Source: a virus. Taken from it: a stretch of 44,019 nucleotides of DNA. Positions 1-7,793 of the stretch are shown one piece after another. The notes under the pieces are model-generated. The model ran no database searches, was not told where the DNA came from, and saw only the letters and a program-made list of their open reading frames with translations. The DNA is taken from IMG/VR virus record IMGVR_UViG_3300037883_000021, positions 1 to 44,019 of that record. One strand, given 5' to 3'. Position 1 is the stretch's first letter. Every line of letters starts with the position of its first letter. The translations under genes were made by a program, and so were the position numbers.

Positions 1-441
1 ATCATCACCAGCTTTCGCTGGCGCCCGCGCACCGACCAAATGTCAATGCTGCAGACCCAGGTGTCACTGAGCATGGGCGCACAAGGGCGCGAGGCGCTGC
101 TTGATGATGTCCGGGACGAGATGGGCCCATTGTTGGGATTGCTGATCATGCTGAATGCGCGCAACTGTGTAGCCCGCACGGTGGTGAGCGCGCCGCAACG
201 TCTCAACAAGGCCCGCATCAAGCGCGGCAAGCCGCCACTGCTGGACCACACCAGTGTTGACATACGTCTGTCGCCCAGCCAGGAGCGCGTTGCTCATGCG
301 CAAGGCCTGACCCAGGCCGAGCGCCGTCGCCACATTGTGCGGGGTCACTTCAAGATCCGCCGCACTGGCGTGTTCTGGTGGAGCGCCCATCTGGCCGGTA
401 AGGGCAAGCAGCTGCAGCACGACTACACGTTGCGCCCATGA
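1..441 (+). CDS. Conserved phage protein with VRGH motif, 5' end outside window
   Basis: The frame is open from the first base, so this is probably the C-terminal part of a longer protein; the first in-window ATG is at 40. The visible 146 residues are basic and end in a block containing RRHIVRGHFKIRRTG followed by a Trp-rich stretch (VFWW). I recognise the block as one that recurs in uncharacterised phage proteins but know no function. The same pattern (a hydrophobic helix, then basic residues, then VRGH) is found in the 421-residue protein at 2125-3390, so the two are probably paralogues. The stop overlaps the next start (ATGA). What it does is unknown. Confidence 0.7.
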   Translation: MITSFRWRPRTDQMSMLQTQVSLSMGAQGREALLDDVRDEMGPLLGLLIMLNARNCVARTVVSAPQRLNKARIKRGKPPLLDHTSVDIRLSPSQERVAHAQGLTQAERRRHIVRGHFKIRRTGVFWWSAHLAGKGKQLQHDYTLRP

Positions 442-557
442 TCAAGCGCGCCCTGGGAACCTTTGTTGGCTGGGTGCTGGTGGTGCTGCTCATACCGCCC
501 CTGTGGCTGGCGCTGCTGATTTGGGAGCATTGGCCGCAGCGGCTCAGGCGGAAGTGA
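438..557 (+). CDS. Small single-pass membrane protein (39 aa)
   Basis: The ATG overlaps the previous stop codon (ATGA), a sign of translational coupling. The product has a short basic start (MIKR), one long hydrophobic stretch rich in Val, Leu and Trp covering about residues 8-29, and a basic end (RLRRK). That makes one transmembrane helix with positive residues on both sides. No family is recognised. Support comes from the overlap, the open frame and the coherent membrane-protein composition. It is too short for a firm function. Confidence 0.5.
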   Translation: MIKRALGTFVGWVLVVLLIPPLWLALLIWEHWPQRLRRK

Positions 558-605
558 TTGAGGGAACTGCTGAACAATCTTCCATTTTTGATGAGATTTT
601 TGTTT

Positions 606-631
606 TCTTTTTGATCAAAAAGAGCTACAAT
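606..631 (+). promoter_or_regulatory. 18-nt perfect palindrome next to a TACAAT box
   Basis: The 100 bases between 558 and 657 hold no gene. Bases 606-623 form a perfect inverted repeat centred on TGATCA with A/T-rich arms, and a TACAAT hexamer follows directly at 626-631, 27 bases before the ATG at 658. The -35 region is poor (TTTTCT at 603-608 with 17-bp spacing). A palindrome overlapping the spacer and -10 element is typical of an operator. Promoter activity is inferred; the palindrome is seen. Confidence 0.45.
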
Positions 632-657
632 CTCTTTGTTGAAATGGAGATGCTCTG

Positions 658-912
658 ATGTCCGCTCTCACTGCCGAAAACGTCAAAAAAGCCATCATGG
701 AATGGCCGGGGTTGTATGAGACCGCCGAGGGTCGCCGCTTTCAGGGCATGCCCGTCAGCCAGATCCCCAGCCAGCTTGTTGCTTGCCGTTGGCGCAACGT
801 CAGCCGTCTTGATGAATTTGATCTGCGCGACATGGGCTTGGAAATTGTCACCGCCCGCTACGTTGGTGGGGCGCACGCCAAGAAGTTTTGCCGCGTTGTG
901 GTTGCCCTTTGA
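658..912 (+). CDS. Conserved hypothetical protein (84 aa)
   Basis: The ATG is preceded by a GGAG Shine-Dalgarno-like sequence at about 645-648. The product is soluble with mixed charge: an N-terminal amphipathic helix (AENVKKAIMEW) and a C-terminal half ending in hydrophobic VVVAL. No domain is recognised. It is the first gene after the palindrome/TACAAT element, so it may head a separately controlled part of the left operon. The next gene starts 10 bases later. Confidence 0.6.
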   Translation: MSALTAENVKKAIMEWPGLYETAEGRRFQGMPVSQIPSQLVACRWRNVSRLDEFDLRDMGLEIVTARYVGGAHAKKFCRVVVAL

Positions 913-922
913 GGAGAATGAG

Positions 923-1150
923 ATGAAAACCGGAACCTACATCCAGTCCAATTGGACAGGCAAGCTTTCCAAGGTTGAGCTCAAGATGGGCTTGGCCACC
1001 TGGAGGGAATCATTCCGCCGCCGCTCCATCGTGCTGGAGGAAGAGGCCCGCAAGGCCAAGGCCACTGGCAAGCCGCGCCCGCGCTGGATCAACGCTGAGT
1101 ACAAGCGTTGGGAACAGTTGCTGAAGCGCAGAGCAGAAGAGGCAAAGTGA
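923..1150 (+). CDS. Small basic helical protein (75 aa)
   Basis: The ATG at 923 follows a strong GAGGAG (911-916). The frame is also open upstream, but the ribosome site fixes this start. The protein is rich in Lys, Arg, Glu and Ala in its second half (RRRSIVLEEEARKAKATGK, then KRWEQLLKRRAEEAK) and should be mostly alpha-helical. No family is recognised; the charge would suit nucleic-acid or protein binding, but that is only inference. Confidence 0.6.
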   Translation: MKTGTYIQSNWTGKLSKVELKMGLATWRESFRRRSIVLEEEARKAKATGKPRPRWINAEYKRWEQLLKRRAEEAK

Positions 1151-1151
1151 C

Positions 1152-1388
1152 ATGAACACCAAGACTGTGACCTGGATGACCATCGCCAGCGATGTGCTGA
1201 TGAAGCATGATGCTGATCGTTGGTCTGCGGACCAGAGCGACCTGGGTATCCGGGCGGGCATGAGCTGCCCCAGCTACCTGATCGTTGATGGGCTCGGCAT
1301 CTTCAAGAAGCTGGGCCATGATGAGGTGGGCACCTGCCACTATCAGCAGGACGGTGGCACTAACGCCATCAGCCTTTGGAACGACTGA
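1152..1388 (+). CDS. Conserved hypothetical protein (78 aa)
   Basis: The ATG lies one base after the previous TGA. The product is soluble, with a His/Asp/Trp-rich middle (KHDADRWSADQSDLG) and a second His cluster (KLGHDEVGTCHYQQDGG). No domain is recognised. Its place in a tightly spaced same-strand run supports it as a real gene. Confidence 0.55.
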   Translation: MNTKTVTWMTIASDVLMKHDADRWSADQSDLGIRAGMSCPSYLIVDGLGIFKKLGHDEVGTCHYQQDGGTNAISLWND

Positions 1389-1404
1389 ACAGAAAGTGAC
1401 TTTA

Positions 1405-1815
1405 ATGTGGTTGTGTTTGAATGATGGCTTCATCTCTGTGGTGCAGGACAAAAACGATGCCAACCTGCTCATGGTGCGCGCCCGCCGCAAGGCTCACTTG
1501 AAGCGGCTGCTGGGCCATAAGACCCGCATCCACGAAACGCCGCAAGCTGACTACCGCTGGCGCGCCCTGGTGGGCCGCAAGCGCATGGTGGGTATCATCA
1601 CCAACCGGCTGCTGAGCCTTGACTACACCAACTTCAAGGACAGCGTCAAGGACGAGGACTTGCACCACATGTACCTGGGCTGGTGGTTCGATCATCACCG
1701 CTTCCAGCAGCAGGCAGGTCAGCAGCCAATGTTTGATGATATACCATATGAGGAAATTGCGCAGGCGCAACCGCAGCGGCTGATCCCTGGCCGCCGTTTG
1801 TTGGGAGAGGACTGA
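1405..1815 (+). CDS. Conserved hypothetical protein (136 aa)
   Basis: I chose the ATG at 1405 because a longer reading in this frame would run through the whole second half of the previous gene. The protein has an N-terminal beta-like stretch (LCLNDGFISVVQDK), a basic middle (VRARRKAHLKRLLG) and a W/H-rich segment (HHMYLGWWFDHHRFQQQ). It reads like other phage accessory proteins, but no family is recognised. The TGA overlaps the next ATG (TGATG). Confidence 0.6.
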   Translation: MWLCLNDGFISVVQDKNDANLLMVRARRKAHLKRLLGHKTRIHETPQADYRWRALVGRKRMVGIITNRLLSLDYTNFKDSVKDEDLHHMYLGWWFDHHRFQQQAGQQPMFDDIPYEEIAQAQPQRLIPGRRLLGED

Positions 1816-2123
1816 TGAAACGCCGCGATGGACCCAAGATGACGGCGCAGCCAGCCAGCTACTGGAAGCCTGGCATGACCAACAAACCTTGGGCCCAACA
1901 ATATGCTGATCTTCAGCGCGTCACAGCCGTTGAGCGCCAGATCAAAATTGAACAGGAAGCCTTGGAGGCGCAAATGCTGGCGCGCACTTGTCTGAACGCA
2001 GAAATTCGGCAGGCGCGCAAGGCGCTCGCAACGCTGCTTGAGACCAGAGATGAAATTGGCCCCGAGCTGCGCAAACGCCGTAACAAGTTGAAGGAGTTGC
2101 GCCACCAGCGCGAGCATATGTGA
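1815..2123 (+). CDS. Coiled-coil protein (102 aa)
   Basis: Coupled to the upstream gene by a TGATG overlap. The first 35 residues are basic and unstructured-looking. From about residue 40 to the end the protein is a continuous heptad-like helix rich in Glu, Gln, Ala, Leu and Arg (for example IKIEQEALEAQML and LRKRRNKLKELRHQRE). It is likely an oligomeric helical adaptor. No named family is recognised. Confidence 0.6.
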   Translation: MKRRDGPKMTAQPASYWKPGMTNKPWAQQYADLQRVTAVERQIKIEQEALEAQMLARTCLNAEIRQARKALATLLETRDEIGPELRKRRNKLKELRHQREHM

Positions 2124-2124
2124 G

Positions 2125-3390
2125 ATGACCAAGCACATTGACCTACCGCTCAGTGACCTGGTGCACGCCATGACTTTTCAGCGCAAGGCGGCAGGCCGGG
2201 TGTTGGATGAGGCCACGCAGCGGGTGCAGATGGTGTTCCGCCAAAAGCTACGCGCCGCACAACGCTTCATCGTTGGTGATGATTCAGTGCGACTGGTCTG
2301 CCACCTCAGCCATGAGCAGAACCGGCTTGAGGCCTGGAGCTTTCTGGCCCGCTTGCCCTACGACACGGTGTGGTTTGAGTTCAGCCTCCATGAGAAGGTC
2401 AAGGAGTTTGAGCGCATGGGCACACTGCGCCAACCCTTTGACCCCGCCAATGTGGCGCAGCGCATGGGCTTACTGCTCTGGAAGGACACCACCGATGAGC
2501 GCAACCCGCGCTGGGTGGCGCACACCTTTGTCAAGACCACAGATGGCATGATTAGCCCTGACATGTTGGCCTATGTGTTCCACCCCGAAGGCGACATGCG
2601 GTTCCCCACACGCGGCTCTGACTTCTGGCATGCCCCCACATTGAGCCTGATACCTGGGCTGCCCCGGCTGCCAGTCAGCATCTTTGCCGATGATGGTAAA
2701 AAGATCCAAACTGAGTGTGATCCTGAGATCGTGCTGGGTGGCCTGATCGGCACCGAAGGTGGCAGCTATCCGCTTTATGAGCACAACCACGGTTGGATGC
2801 ACTTGCAGGTGCCTGAAGACGATGACAAGGCCAGCATGATCACCGGTCCTGACTGGTTCACGCCGCGTATGGCGGCCATCGTCAACCCTTGGTGGGAGGC
2901 CCATCTGCGCCACCGCTTCAAGGACAACCGTGAACGCTGGAACAAGTTGATACTGCATGAAGTCCAGGAGAATGCGGGTCACCTACGCTGGCTGATCACC
3001 TTGCTGGCTTCCATCAATGGTATCCCCAAGACCATTCGCCCACTGCCAGCGCGCACCGGACGGCGCAGCTTGGGCATGTACCAGGTGCCCTACTTCAGCC
3101 ACAACATTGTGGACTTGACAATTCCCGCCGAGGACAAGGTGCTTTACGCACGCTCCAAGCTGAACAAGGCGGCCAGCAACGTCCACCGTGCGGCGCACCC
3201 GGTGCGCGGCCACTGGCGGGTGATCGAACGGGGCAAGCGGGCTTACATTTGCCGTCATGATCCAGTGATGGTGGAGCACGGGCTGGGAATGTGCGCTAAG
3301 TGCCAGTTGATGATACGCTGGATCACCGACTACCACACCGGCACTCCAATGGTGGGAGTGACCACTCACGAGTACCATGTCAAAACTTGA
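2125..3390 (+). CDS. Conserved phage protein of unknown function (421 aa), VRGH paralogue
   Basis: The largest gene of the left operon, starting two bases after the previous stop. I see no signal peptide, transmembrane helix or known enzymatic motif. Near residues 300-385 a helix (LRWLITLLASINGIP) is followed by a basic region and AHPVRGHWRVIERG, matching the layout of the partial gene at the window start (VRGHFKIRRTG). The C-terminus holds a CAKC motif (GMCAKCQLMIRW) with flanking His and Cys residues, possibly a small metal site. It resembles uncharacterised phage proteins and no function can be assigned. Confidence 0.65.
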   Translation: MTKHIDLPLSDLVHAMTFQRKAAGRVLDEATQRVQMVFRQKLRAAQRFIVGDDSVRLVCHLSHEQNRLEAWSFLARLPYDTVWFEFSLHEKVKEFERMGTLRQPFDPANVAQRMGLLLWKDTTDERNPRWVAHTFVKTTDGMISPDMLAYVFHPEGDMRFPTRGSDFWHAPTLSLIPGLPRLPVSIFADDGKKIQTECDPEIVLGGLIGTEGGSYPLYEHNHGWMHLQVPEDDDKASMITGPDWFTPRMAAIVNPWWEAHLRHRFKDNRERWNKLILHEVQENAGHLRWLITLLASINGIPKTIRPLPARTGRRSLGMYQVPYFSHNIVDLTIPAEDKVLYARSKLNKAASNVHRAAHPVRGHWRVIERGKRAYICRHDPVMVEHGLGMCAKCQLMIRWITDYHTGTPMVGVTTHEYHVKT

Positions 3391-3404
3391 AGGGAGCAGC
3401 AATC

Positions 3405-3653
3405 ATGTCAAAGTATGAAACAGCACGTCCACTCGATAAAGAACTTACCAATGCCTATACCTTTGCGACTGCTTTTCAACGCCGAGGTTATGGCACAAGA
3501 CGCCAAGGTGTGGCGCTTTTCTGGTTATCATTTATGACTGGTGTCGTCCAATCTCGTTATGGCAAAGGCGAGCTCAATGACGCTGCCATCATCAAACTGG
3601 CATGCAAGGCAAAGCTACCAGGCACCGGACCTTGGATCAGGGACAATGTTTGA
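3405..3653 (+). CDS. Hypothetical protein (82 aa)
   Basis: Start chosen at the ATG at 3405, behind AGGGAG at 3391-3396; a longer reading would run into the preceding gene. The product has a basic middle (QRRGYGTRRQG) followed by a short hydrophobic patch (VALFWLSFMTGVV) too short and interrupted to be a sure membrane helix. No family is recognised. The last 8 bases overlap the next gene. Confidence 0.55.
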   Translation: MSKYETARPLDKELTNAYTFATAFQRRGYGTRRQGVALFWLSFMTGVVQSRYGKGELNDAAIIKLACKAKLPGTGPWIRDNV

Positions 3654-3885
3654 AGTGATGAAGCGGCGCTGCGCCACTTGCATCTACCGCAAGGACTCAA
3701 GCCTTGATCTCAGCCGGTTGGAGGATCAGGTGCGGGACAAATACATGGGCTTCAAGGGCCACCGTATCTGCCACCATGCGCCGCGCGGTTCTAAGGCCTG
3801 TTGTCGCGGCTTTTGGGACCACCACAAGGATGAGTTTCAGATGGGCCAAATTGCCCAACGGCTCAAGCTGGTGAAGTTTGTTTGA
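3646..3885 (+). CDS. Small Cys/His-rich phage protein, possible zinc-binding
   Basis: Start at 3646; an ATG at 3658 is an alternative. The product (79 aa) has an N-terminal CATCIYRKDS block, a central HRICHH, then ACCRGFWDHHKDEF and a conserved-looking tail GQIAQRLKLVKFV. I recognise the CxxC-IYRKDS / CHH / CCRGFW pattern from small proteins in many tailed phages, where its function is unknown. The two CxxC-like pairs and several His residues suggest metal binding. It is the last gene of the plus-strand operon and is followed 41 bases later by a terminator. Confidence 0.75.
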   Translation: MFEVMKRRCATCIYRKDSSLDLSRLEDQVRDKYMGFKGHRICHHAPRGSKACCRGFWDHHKDEFQMGQIAQRLKLVKFV

Positions 3886-3925
3886 ACCCCGCGTGCCTTT
3901 TGTTCCATTCCGCACGCGGCAAACT

Positions 3926-3955
3926 GGCCCGGACTTCGGTTCGGGCCTCTTTTTT
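3926..3955 (+). terminator. Rho-independent terminator of the left operon
   Basis: A 9-bp stem (GGCCCGGAC at 3926-3934 with GTTCGGGCC at 3939-3947, one G-U pair) closes on a UUCG tetraloop and is followed by TCTTTTTT. This is a textbook intrinsic terminator for plus-strand transcripts. Confidence 0.9.
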
Positions 3956-3968
3956 GAGCCCATGGCAC

Positions 3969-3994
3969 AAAAAAGGGCGGCCAGCGCGCCGCCC
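3969..3994 (-). terminator. Rho-independent terminator of the long minus-strand operon
   Basis: Read on the minus strand, GGGCGGC (3994-3988) pairs with GCCGCCC (3981-3975) around a 6-nt loop and runs straight into six T residues (the A run at 3969-3974). It faces the plus-strand terminator 13 bases away, forming a convergent barrier between the two operons. Confidence 0.8.
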
Positions 3995-4029
3995 GTCGCC
4001 TGTTTTTAGAGCCCAGGGGAGTAGGGTTG

Positions 4030-4192
4030 TACTGCCCTGGCCCTAAATTCCCGCCCCGGTCGTCCCCCGGCACCGTTTCGCCACACTCTAAACCCAGTGC
4101 CCCGGCTCCCGCCGCCTGGTTCTAGGGCGAAAAAGGCCCCGGAATACTGCCCCGGCGCAAAACGCACGCCTCGGTCGTCCCCCGGCAGTGTT
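4030..4192. repeat. Two diverged copies of a 48-nt element in the convergent intergenic region
   Basis: The 308 bases between 3886 and 4193 contain no convincing gene. Besides the two terminators they hold copy A (4030-4077) and copy B (4145-4192): equal length, 39 of 48 positions identical by eye, with an unbroken CGGTCGTCCCCCGGCA core. The copies are 115 bases apart, not a multiple of three, so no single reading frame covers both. Copy B has complementary ends (ACTGCC and GGCAGT). An imperfect hairpin also lies at 4013-4040. On the minus strand this is the 3' untranslated tail of the late operon. Function unknown. Confidence 0.6.
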
Positions 4193-4193
4193 T

Positions 4194-4433
4194 CTAGCGG
4201 CGCGGTCCTGGCTTGTGGCCCGGTTGGCCCTGATCTGGTTGGGCTGGCTCCTCGGGAGCCTCACCAAAGTCCGGCAGTGACTGATCAGGGTGACCCTCAG
4301 TGTCCGGCGGCACTGGCTGACCAGGTCGCGCGTCGATTGGTTGTACCTTCACCAATATTGCCTTGCTGATGATGGTGGTGCCATCGCTGTGCTTCACTTG
4401 GCGCACACGCGCAAGAAAGGGAGGCTGGGCCAT
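4194..4433 (-). CDS. Small protein with proline-rich tail (79 aa)
   Basis: Last gene of the minus-strand operon. The ATG follows AGGAGC at good spacing. Residues 1-35 look folded (FLARVRQVKHSDGTTIISK); from about 36 the sequence is Pro/Gln/Gly-rich and disordered. The tail contains EGHPDQSLP, and the partial proline-rich protein at the far right end of the window contains EGHPDQELP, so the two tails look related. Function unknown. Confidence 0.65.
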   Translation of the reverse strand: MAQPPFLARVRQVKHSDGTTIISKAILVKVQPIDARPGQPVPPDTEGHPDQSLPDFGEAPEEPAQPDQGQPGHKPGPRR

Positions 4434-4493
4434 GATGTTTGCTCCTATTGCTCAAGAGAGGGAACGCGCTCAACACAACGCTCGTTTCTTGTT

Positions 4494-5123
4494 TCAGCGC
4501 CTTCTTCTGTAGGGAGGTGGTTGCACCTGCGGGCGCTGCTCCGGGCGCTCCGGAGCCGCCTCTGGTGCTTCCTCAACTGGCGGCACCACAGGCGCAATAA
4601 AGGTGAAGTCAACCGGGTCTGAAACCAACGCCCCAGTGCGCACCTTGACCGGCACCGTGTCTGGGTTGACAAACAGCGCTGGTTTCACAATGGTGGTGAG
4701 CTCAGTGTCAGACACAAAGGTGGTGGGCTCATCATAAGCGCCAAACACAATGACACTACCGCCAGTGAAGTTTGAGCCCTGGCAGTGCAACACCACCTCC
4801 GGCGCACTCCCAGCCTCAGCCTCGCTTGGTGTCAGTGAGCTCAACGTTGGCGCTGTCGTCACCAGCTCAATCTCAAACTCGCTACCCACTGGCAGACTCT
4901 TCAACATCAGCTTGCTGAAGCTGATTGAGCCCCCACTGATTAGGTTGCTGCCAGTGCTGATGGGGCTGGTCTGCACATGCATGTTGAACAGCACCCGCTC
5001 GTCATCCGTCAGACAGAAGTAGTCTTGCCCATAGTCAGTGGGTGCCTTGGTCATCATGATACTGTCAATGACCCCATCGGTAGCAATCTCAGTGCCCACC
5101 TCAGCCGCTGTGAGTGTAGTCAT
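4494..5123 (-). CDS. IPT/TIG-like immunoglobulin-fold virion protein
   Basis: 209 residues. The first 90 form an unassigned beta-rich domain. Residues about 93-175 match the IPT/TIG pattern: P-x-L-x-S-L-x-P followed by a hydrophobic strand, a GSNFTGGS turn and repeated strands with Val/Thr alternation. Such Ig-like domains in phages usually sit on virion surfaces and bind carbohydrate weakly. The C-terminus is a Pro/Glu-rich then Arg-rich tail (PPPYRRRR). An AAGGA ribosome site precedes the ATG. Its place after the S74 fibre gene suggests a fibre-associated or decoration protein, which is inference. Confidence 0.65.
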   Translation of the reverse strand: MTTLTAAEVGTEIATDGVIDSIMMTKAPTDYGQDYFCLTDDERVLFNMHVQTSPISTGSNLISGGSISFSKLMLKSLPVGSEFEIELVTTAPTLSSLTPSEAEAGSAPEVVLHCQGSNFTGGSVIVFGAYDEPTTFVSDTELTTIVKPALFVNPDTVPVKVRTGALVSDPVDFTFIAPVVPPVEEAPEAAPERPEQRPQVQPPPYRRRR

Positions 5124-5134
5124 GTGAATGATCC

Positions 5135-5446
5135 TTACGTTGCCGCCACCGCCACCTGCGGCGCGTTCTCCACTGCCTCCACCATCTCTGCGATGGCCTC
5201 GTGCGCAAACGGGAAACGGTTGTTGACCAAGCGTCCCACCAGATAGCGCCAGTCAGCCTCTTCCAACAGCACATGGTCTGCCCCGTTGGCCGCCTCCAGG
5301 CTGTGCTTGATGGTCAACGCTGGAATCATCTCCTTGGCTGTCATGCCCTCAGCGGGCGCATTGATAGCAATGGTGATGAAGGCGGTGCGGTAGTCAATCT
5401 CAGGCCGACCGTCAATCGGCACCGTGCGTAGTGGTACCTTGCGCAT
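5135..5446 (-). CDS. Conserved hypothetical protein downstream of tail fibre (103 aa)
   Basis: Two starts are possible: an ATG at 5464 overlapping the fibre stop (ATGA), and the ATG at 5446 with GGGAGAG at proper spacing. I chose 5446. The product begins RKVPLRTVPIDGRPEIDYR and continues as an alpha/beta protein with acidic helices. The pattern resembles small phage proteins next to tail fibres, but I know no function; a fibre assembly chaperone would fit the position. Confidence 0.6.
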   Translation of the reverse strand: MRKVPLRTVPIDGRPEIDYRTAFITIAINAPAEGMTAKEMIPALTIKHSLEAANGADHVLLEEADWRYLVGRLVNNRFPFAHEAIAEMVEAVENAPQVAVAAT

Positions 5447-5460
5447 CACGCTCTCTCCCT

Positions 5461-7782
5461 TCATGGTAACCTTGACTTGAGGTCAGCAAGCTCCTGCTTT
5501 AGCGACTGCAATTGCGACACTGTCACTGCCAGAATGGAGACTGGATCATAGGACAACAGGCCCTCACTGTCCTCATAAACAGCATCCGGCACAAACTCCT
5601 TGATTTCATCAGCGACGAAGCCCCAATAGTAACGGTCGGGATCCTTGAGGGGCATGATGCGCTTGCCACCTGGTGCGTCAGGATCATCAACCTCTGGTGG
5701 TTTCCACTTGAAGCGCACCGGGTTGAGCACATCAAAGGCCTCTGCTGAGGTGACAGGATCAACCGGCGTGATCTCATCCTTCAGGTCGCTGTCTGAGGAC
5801 AGCAACACGCCGCGCGCATAGACGTTACCATCGAATAACGTATCCGGCGGTGCATTGGTGTTTGTGCGGAACACCCGCTGACTGCTCCAGCCACCGTTGT
5901 TGGTCCACAGTTCAAAGATGCCCTGCGGGTTGAGGAAGTAACCACTCTGATAAGCCTGCATCCAAGCCAGCCATTCACCATTCGCCCTAGTCAAACCAAA
6001 CTGTGCAGCTGTGTTATCATTATTATTGATAGCTCGAAGCTGTATCTGCCCGTTGTTCGCAAACAAGGTGCCCGTCACTGTCTCATTGCCTTGCACGGTG
6101 AAGGTGCCGGCGTTCACTTGCAAATTGCCGGATGACGGCGCAAACAGCGCCACGCCTCCTGGCATGGTCAGGCCCTGGCCGAGATTGGGGTAGTTGATAT
6201 TGGTCATCACATTGGTGACGCCGTCAATGCGCAGCCGCTCGGTGCCACCGACTCGGAAGCTATGTGTGTTCGAAGCAGGAACGTTGTAATTCAGCGTACC
6301 ACCAGTGATGGAAAAGCCAAAGGTGCCCGAGGTGGCATTGCCACCCCAGAGCGAAATATGACGCGAGGTGTCTTGTGGATTGGCTTGCGCCACACTGCCA
6401 AAGTTCAATCCACCTGTCATCGCCCCGCCTGACACCAGCAGGAACGGCCCGCCAGCGCCCACTTGTGTATCCACATAAGCCTTGGTCGCTGCATGCAGGC
6501 CAGCAGTCGGTGGTCCAGAAAGCGTCAACAGCCCAGTCATTGTGTCGCCAGTCTTGCGCACTCCGGTCAATGCTGTCAGCACATCACGTGCATTGGTGCC
6601 ATTATTGTTCTCAATTGCAAGTTCCTGGTTGCCGCTCGACAGACGAATGATGACGCCTGTGCCACTCTTTTTGTAAAATAAGCCCCCACCATAGAAACCA
6701 TAACCTGAATCGTCAATAGGACAATTGAATCCATCGGCAGTCACTATATTGCTAACCGTCAGCGCGCCACTCATTGTGTCGCCAGCCTTGGCAACCTTGA
6801 GGCTATCGGCAGCGTCAACATACTGCTTGGTCGCAGCCTGCAGCGGTGCTGTTGGATCCCTGCCCAAGGTCGTAGTACCCGCAACACTGATATTATTGAG
6901 CACTGTCAACCCAATGTTGCCATTGATGCGCACATTGCCATTAACAGTCAAGTCACCAGGACCAGTGAGTGTGCCACCCGTCAGTGGCAGATAGAGCGCA
7001 TTTTGAGTATCCACATATTGCTTGGTCGCCGCATCGAATGCCTGGATGGGATCGTGATCCAAAATCAACTCGCCACCATTGGTGATCACCATGGTGCCGC
7101 CCGCCATGCCAAAATTGCCGCCGTTGATCATCAAGCCACCGTTGTTGACGATCAGGTCACCATTCAGGGTGCCACCATCCAGTGACAAGTAAAGGGTGTC
7201 TGCCAACATTTTGGTCAGCGAGCCACTGACGACCACCTGCCAGATGCCCAAGGCTTCATTCCAGATGATCTGGCTGGAGTTGGGGATTGATGTTCCACCA
7301 ATGCCAGGGATGCCCGGTGGCGCTGTCTCGTCCACCTGCGGGTCGACGGTGGAGGCCAGATACATGTAGCCATTCAGCTTTGGCACAGTGTTGAGGTCTG
7401 GAGTGTTGAGCGCAACTTCCCAGACGCCCTGGTAAAGCGCCAAGGTGGCAATACTTACGTCGACATAGAGCTTGGTGGCAGCCCCCAAGGGTGCTGTCGG
7501 GTCGCGACCCAATAGGGCATCACCAGCGATATTGATATCACCAGCCACATCAATATTGGTGTCGACAATCAGATCGCCCCGCAGCGTTCCTCCATCTAGC
7601 GAGAGGTAGAGGCTGTCATTGATGCTGCCAGTGCCGCTGATCGGCACTCCATTGACCTTCGGCATCTGGTCAAAGTCAAACAGCCCCTCAACAATGCCTT
7701 CTGGCCCCACGCGCAGTATGCCGCGCTTCTTGATGATGATCCGATCACCAAAGTGGTAAAGTTCTTCCTTACGCTGTGGCAT
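5461..7782 (-). CDS. Large tail fibre with C-terminal S74 intramolecular chaperone
   Basis: 773 residues. The body repeats two short motifs of phage fibres many times, GGTLxGDLxV and AATKxYVD (for example near residues 60-110, 200-265, 300-345 and 410-440), indicating a long trimeric beta-stalk. The final 111 residues form a peptidase S74 domain: Ser663 and Lys668 in SDSDLK are the canonical self-cleavage dyad, followed by VRFKWKPP, a GFVADEIKEFVPDAV block and a terminal coiled coil. In the family this domain folds the trimer and is then cut off. The ATG is preceded by GAAGGA. It is separated from the baseplate and other fibre genes by the lysis cassette. Confidence 0.9.
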   Translation of the reverse strand: MPQRKEELYHFGDRIIIKKRGILRVGPEGIVEGLFDFDQMPKVNGVPISGTGSINDSLYLSLDGGTLRGDLIVDTNIDVAGDINIAGDALLGRDPTAPLGAATKLYVDVSIATLALYQGVWEVALNTPDLNTVPKLNGYMYLASTVDPQVDETAPPGIPGIGGTSIPNSSQIIWNEALGIWQVVVSGSLTKMLADTLYLSLDGGTLNGDLIVNNGGLMINGGNFGMAGGTMVITNGGELILDHDPIQAFDAATKQYVDTQNALYLPLTGGTLTGPGDLTVNGNVRINGNIGLTVLNNISVAGTTTLGRDPTAPLQAATKQYVDAADSLKVAKAGDTMSGALTVSNIVTADGFNCPIDDSGYGFYGGGLFYKKSGTGVIIRLSSGNQELAIENNNGTNARDVLTALTGVRKTGDTMTGLLTLSGPPTAGLHAATKAYVDTQVGAGGPFLLVSGGAMTGGLNFGSVAQANPQDTSRHISLWGGNATSGTFGFSITGGTLNYNVPASNTHSFRVGGTERLRIDGVTNVMTNINYPNLGQGLTMPGGVALFAPSSGNLQVNAGTFTVQGNETVTGTLFANNGQIQLRAINNNDNTAAQFGLTRANGEWLAWMQAYQSGYFLNPQGIFELWTNNGGWSSQRVFRTNTNAPPDTLFDGNVYARGVLLSSDSDLKDEITPVDPVTSAEAFDVLNPVRFKWKPPEVDDPDAPGGKRIMPLKDPDRYYWGFVADEIKEFVPDAVYEDSEGLLSYDPVSILAVTVSQLQSLKQELADLKSRLP

Positions 7783-7793
7783 CTTTCATTCCT

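Noticed and set aside
4097-4369. Plus-strand frame in the convergent intergenic region
   Set aside because: It lies antisense to the last late gene, crosses the duplicated element and has no ribosome site or protein-like composition.
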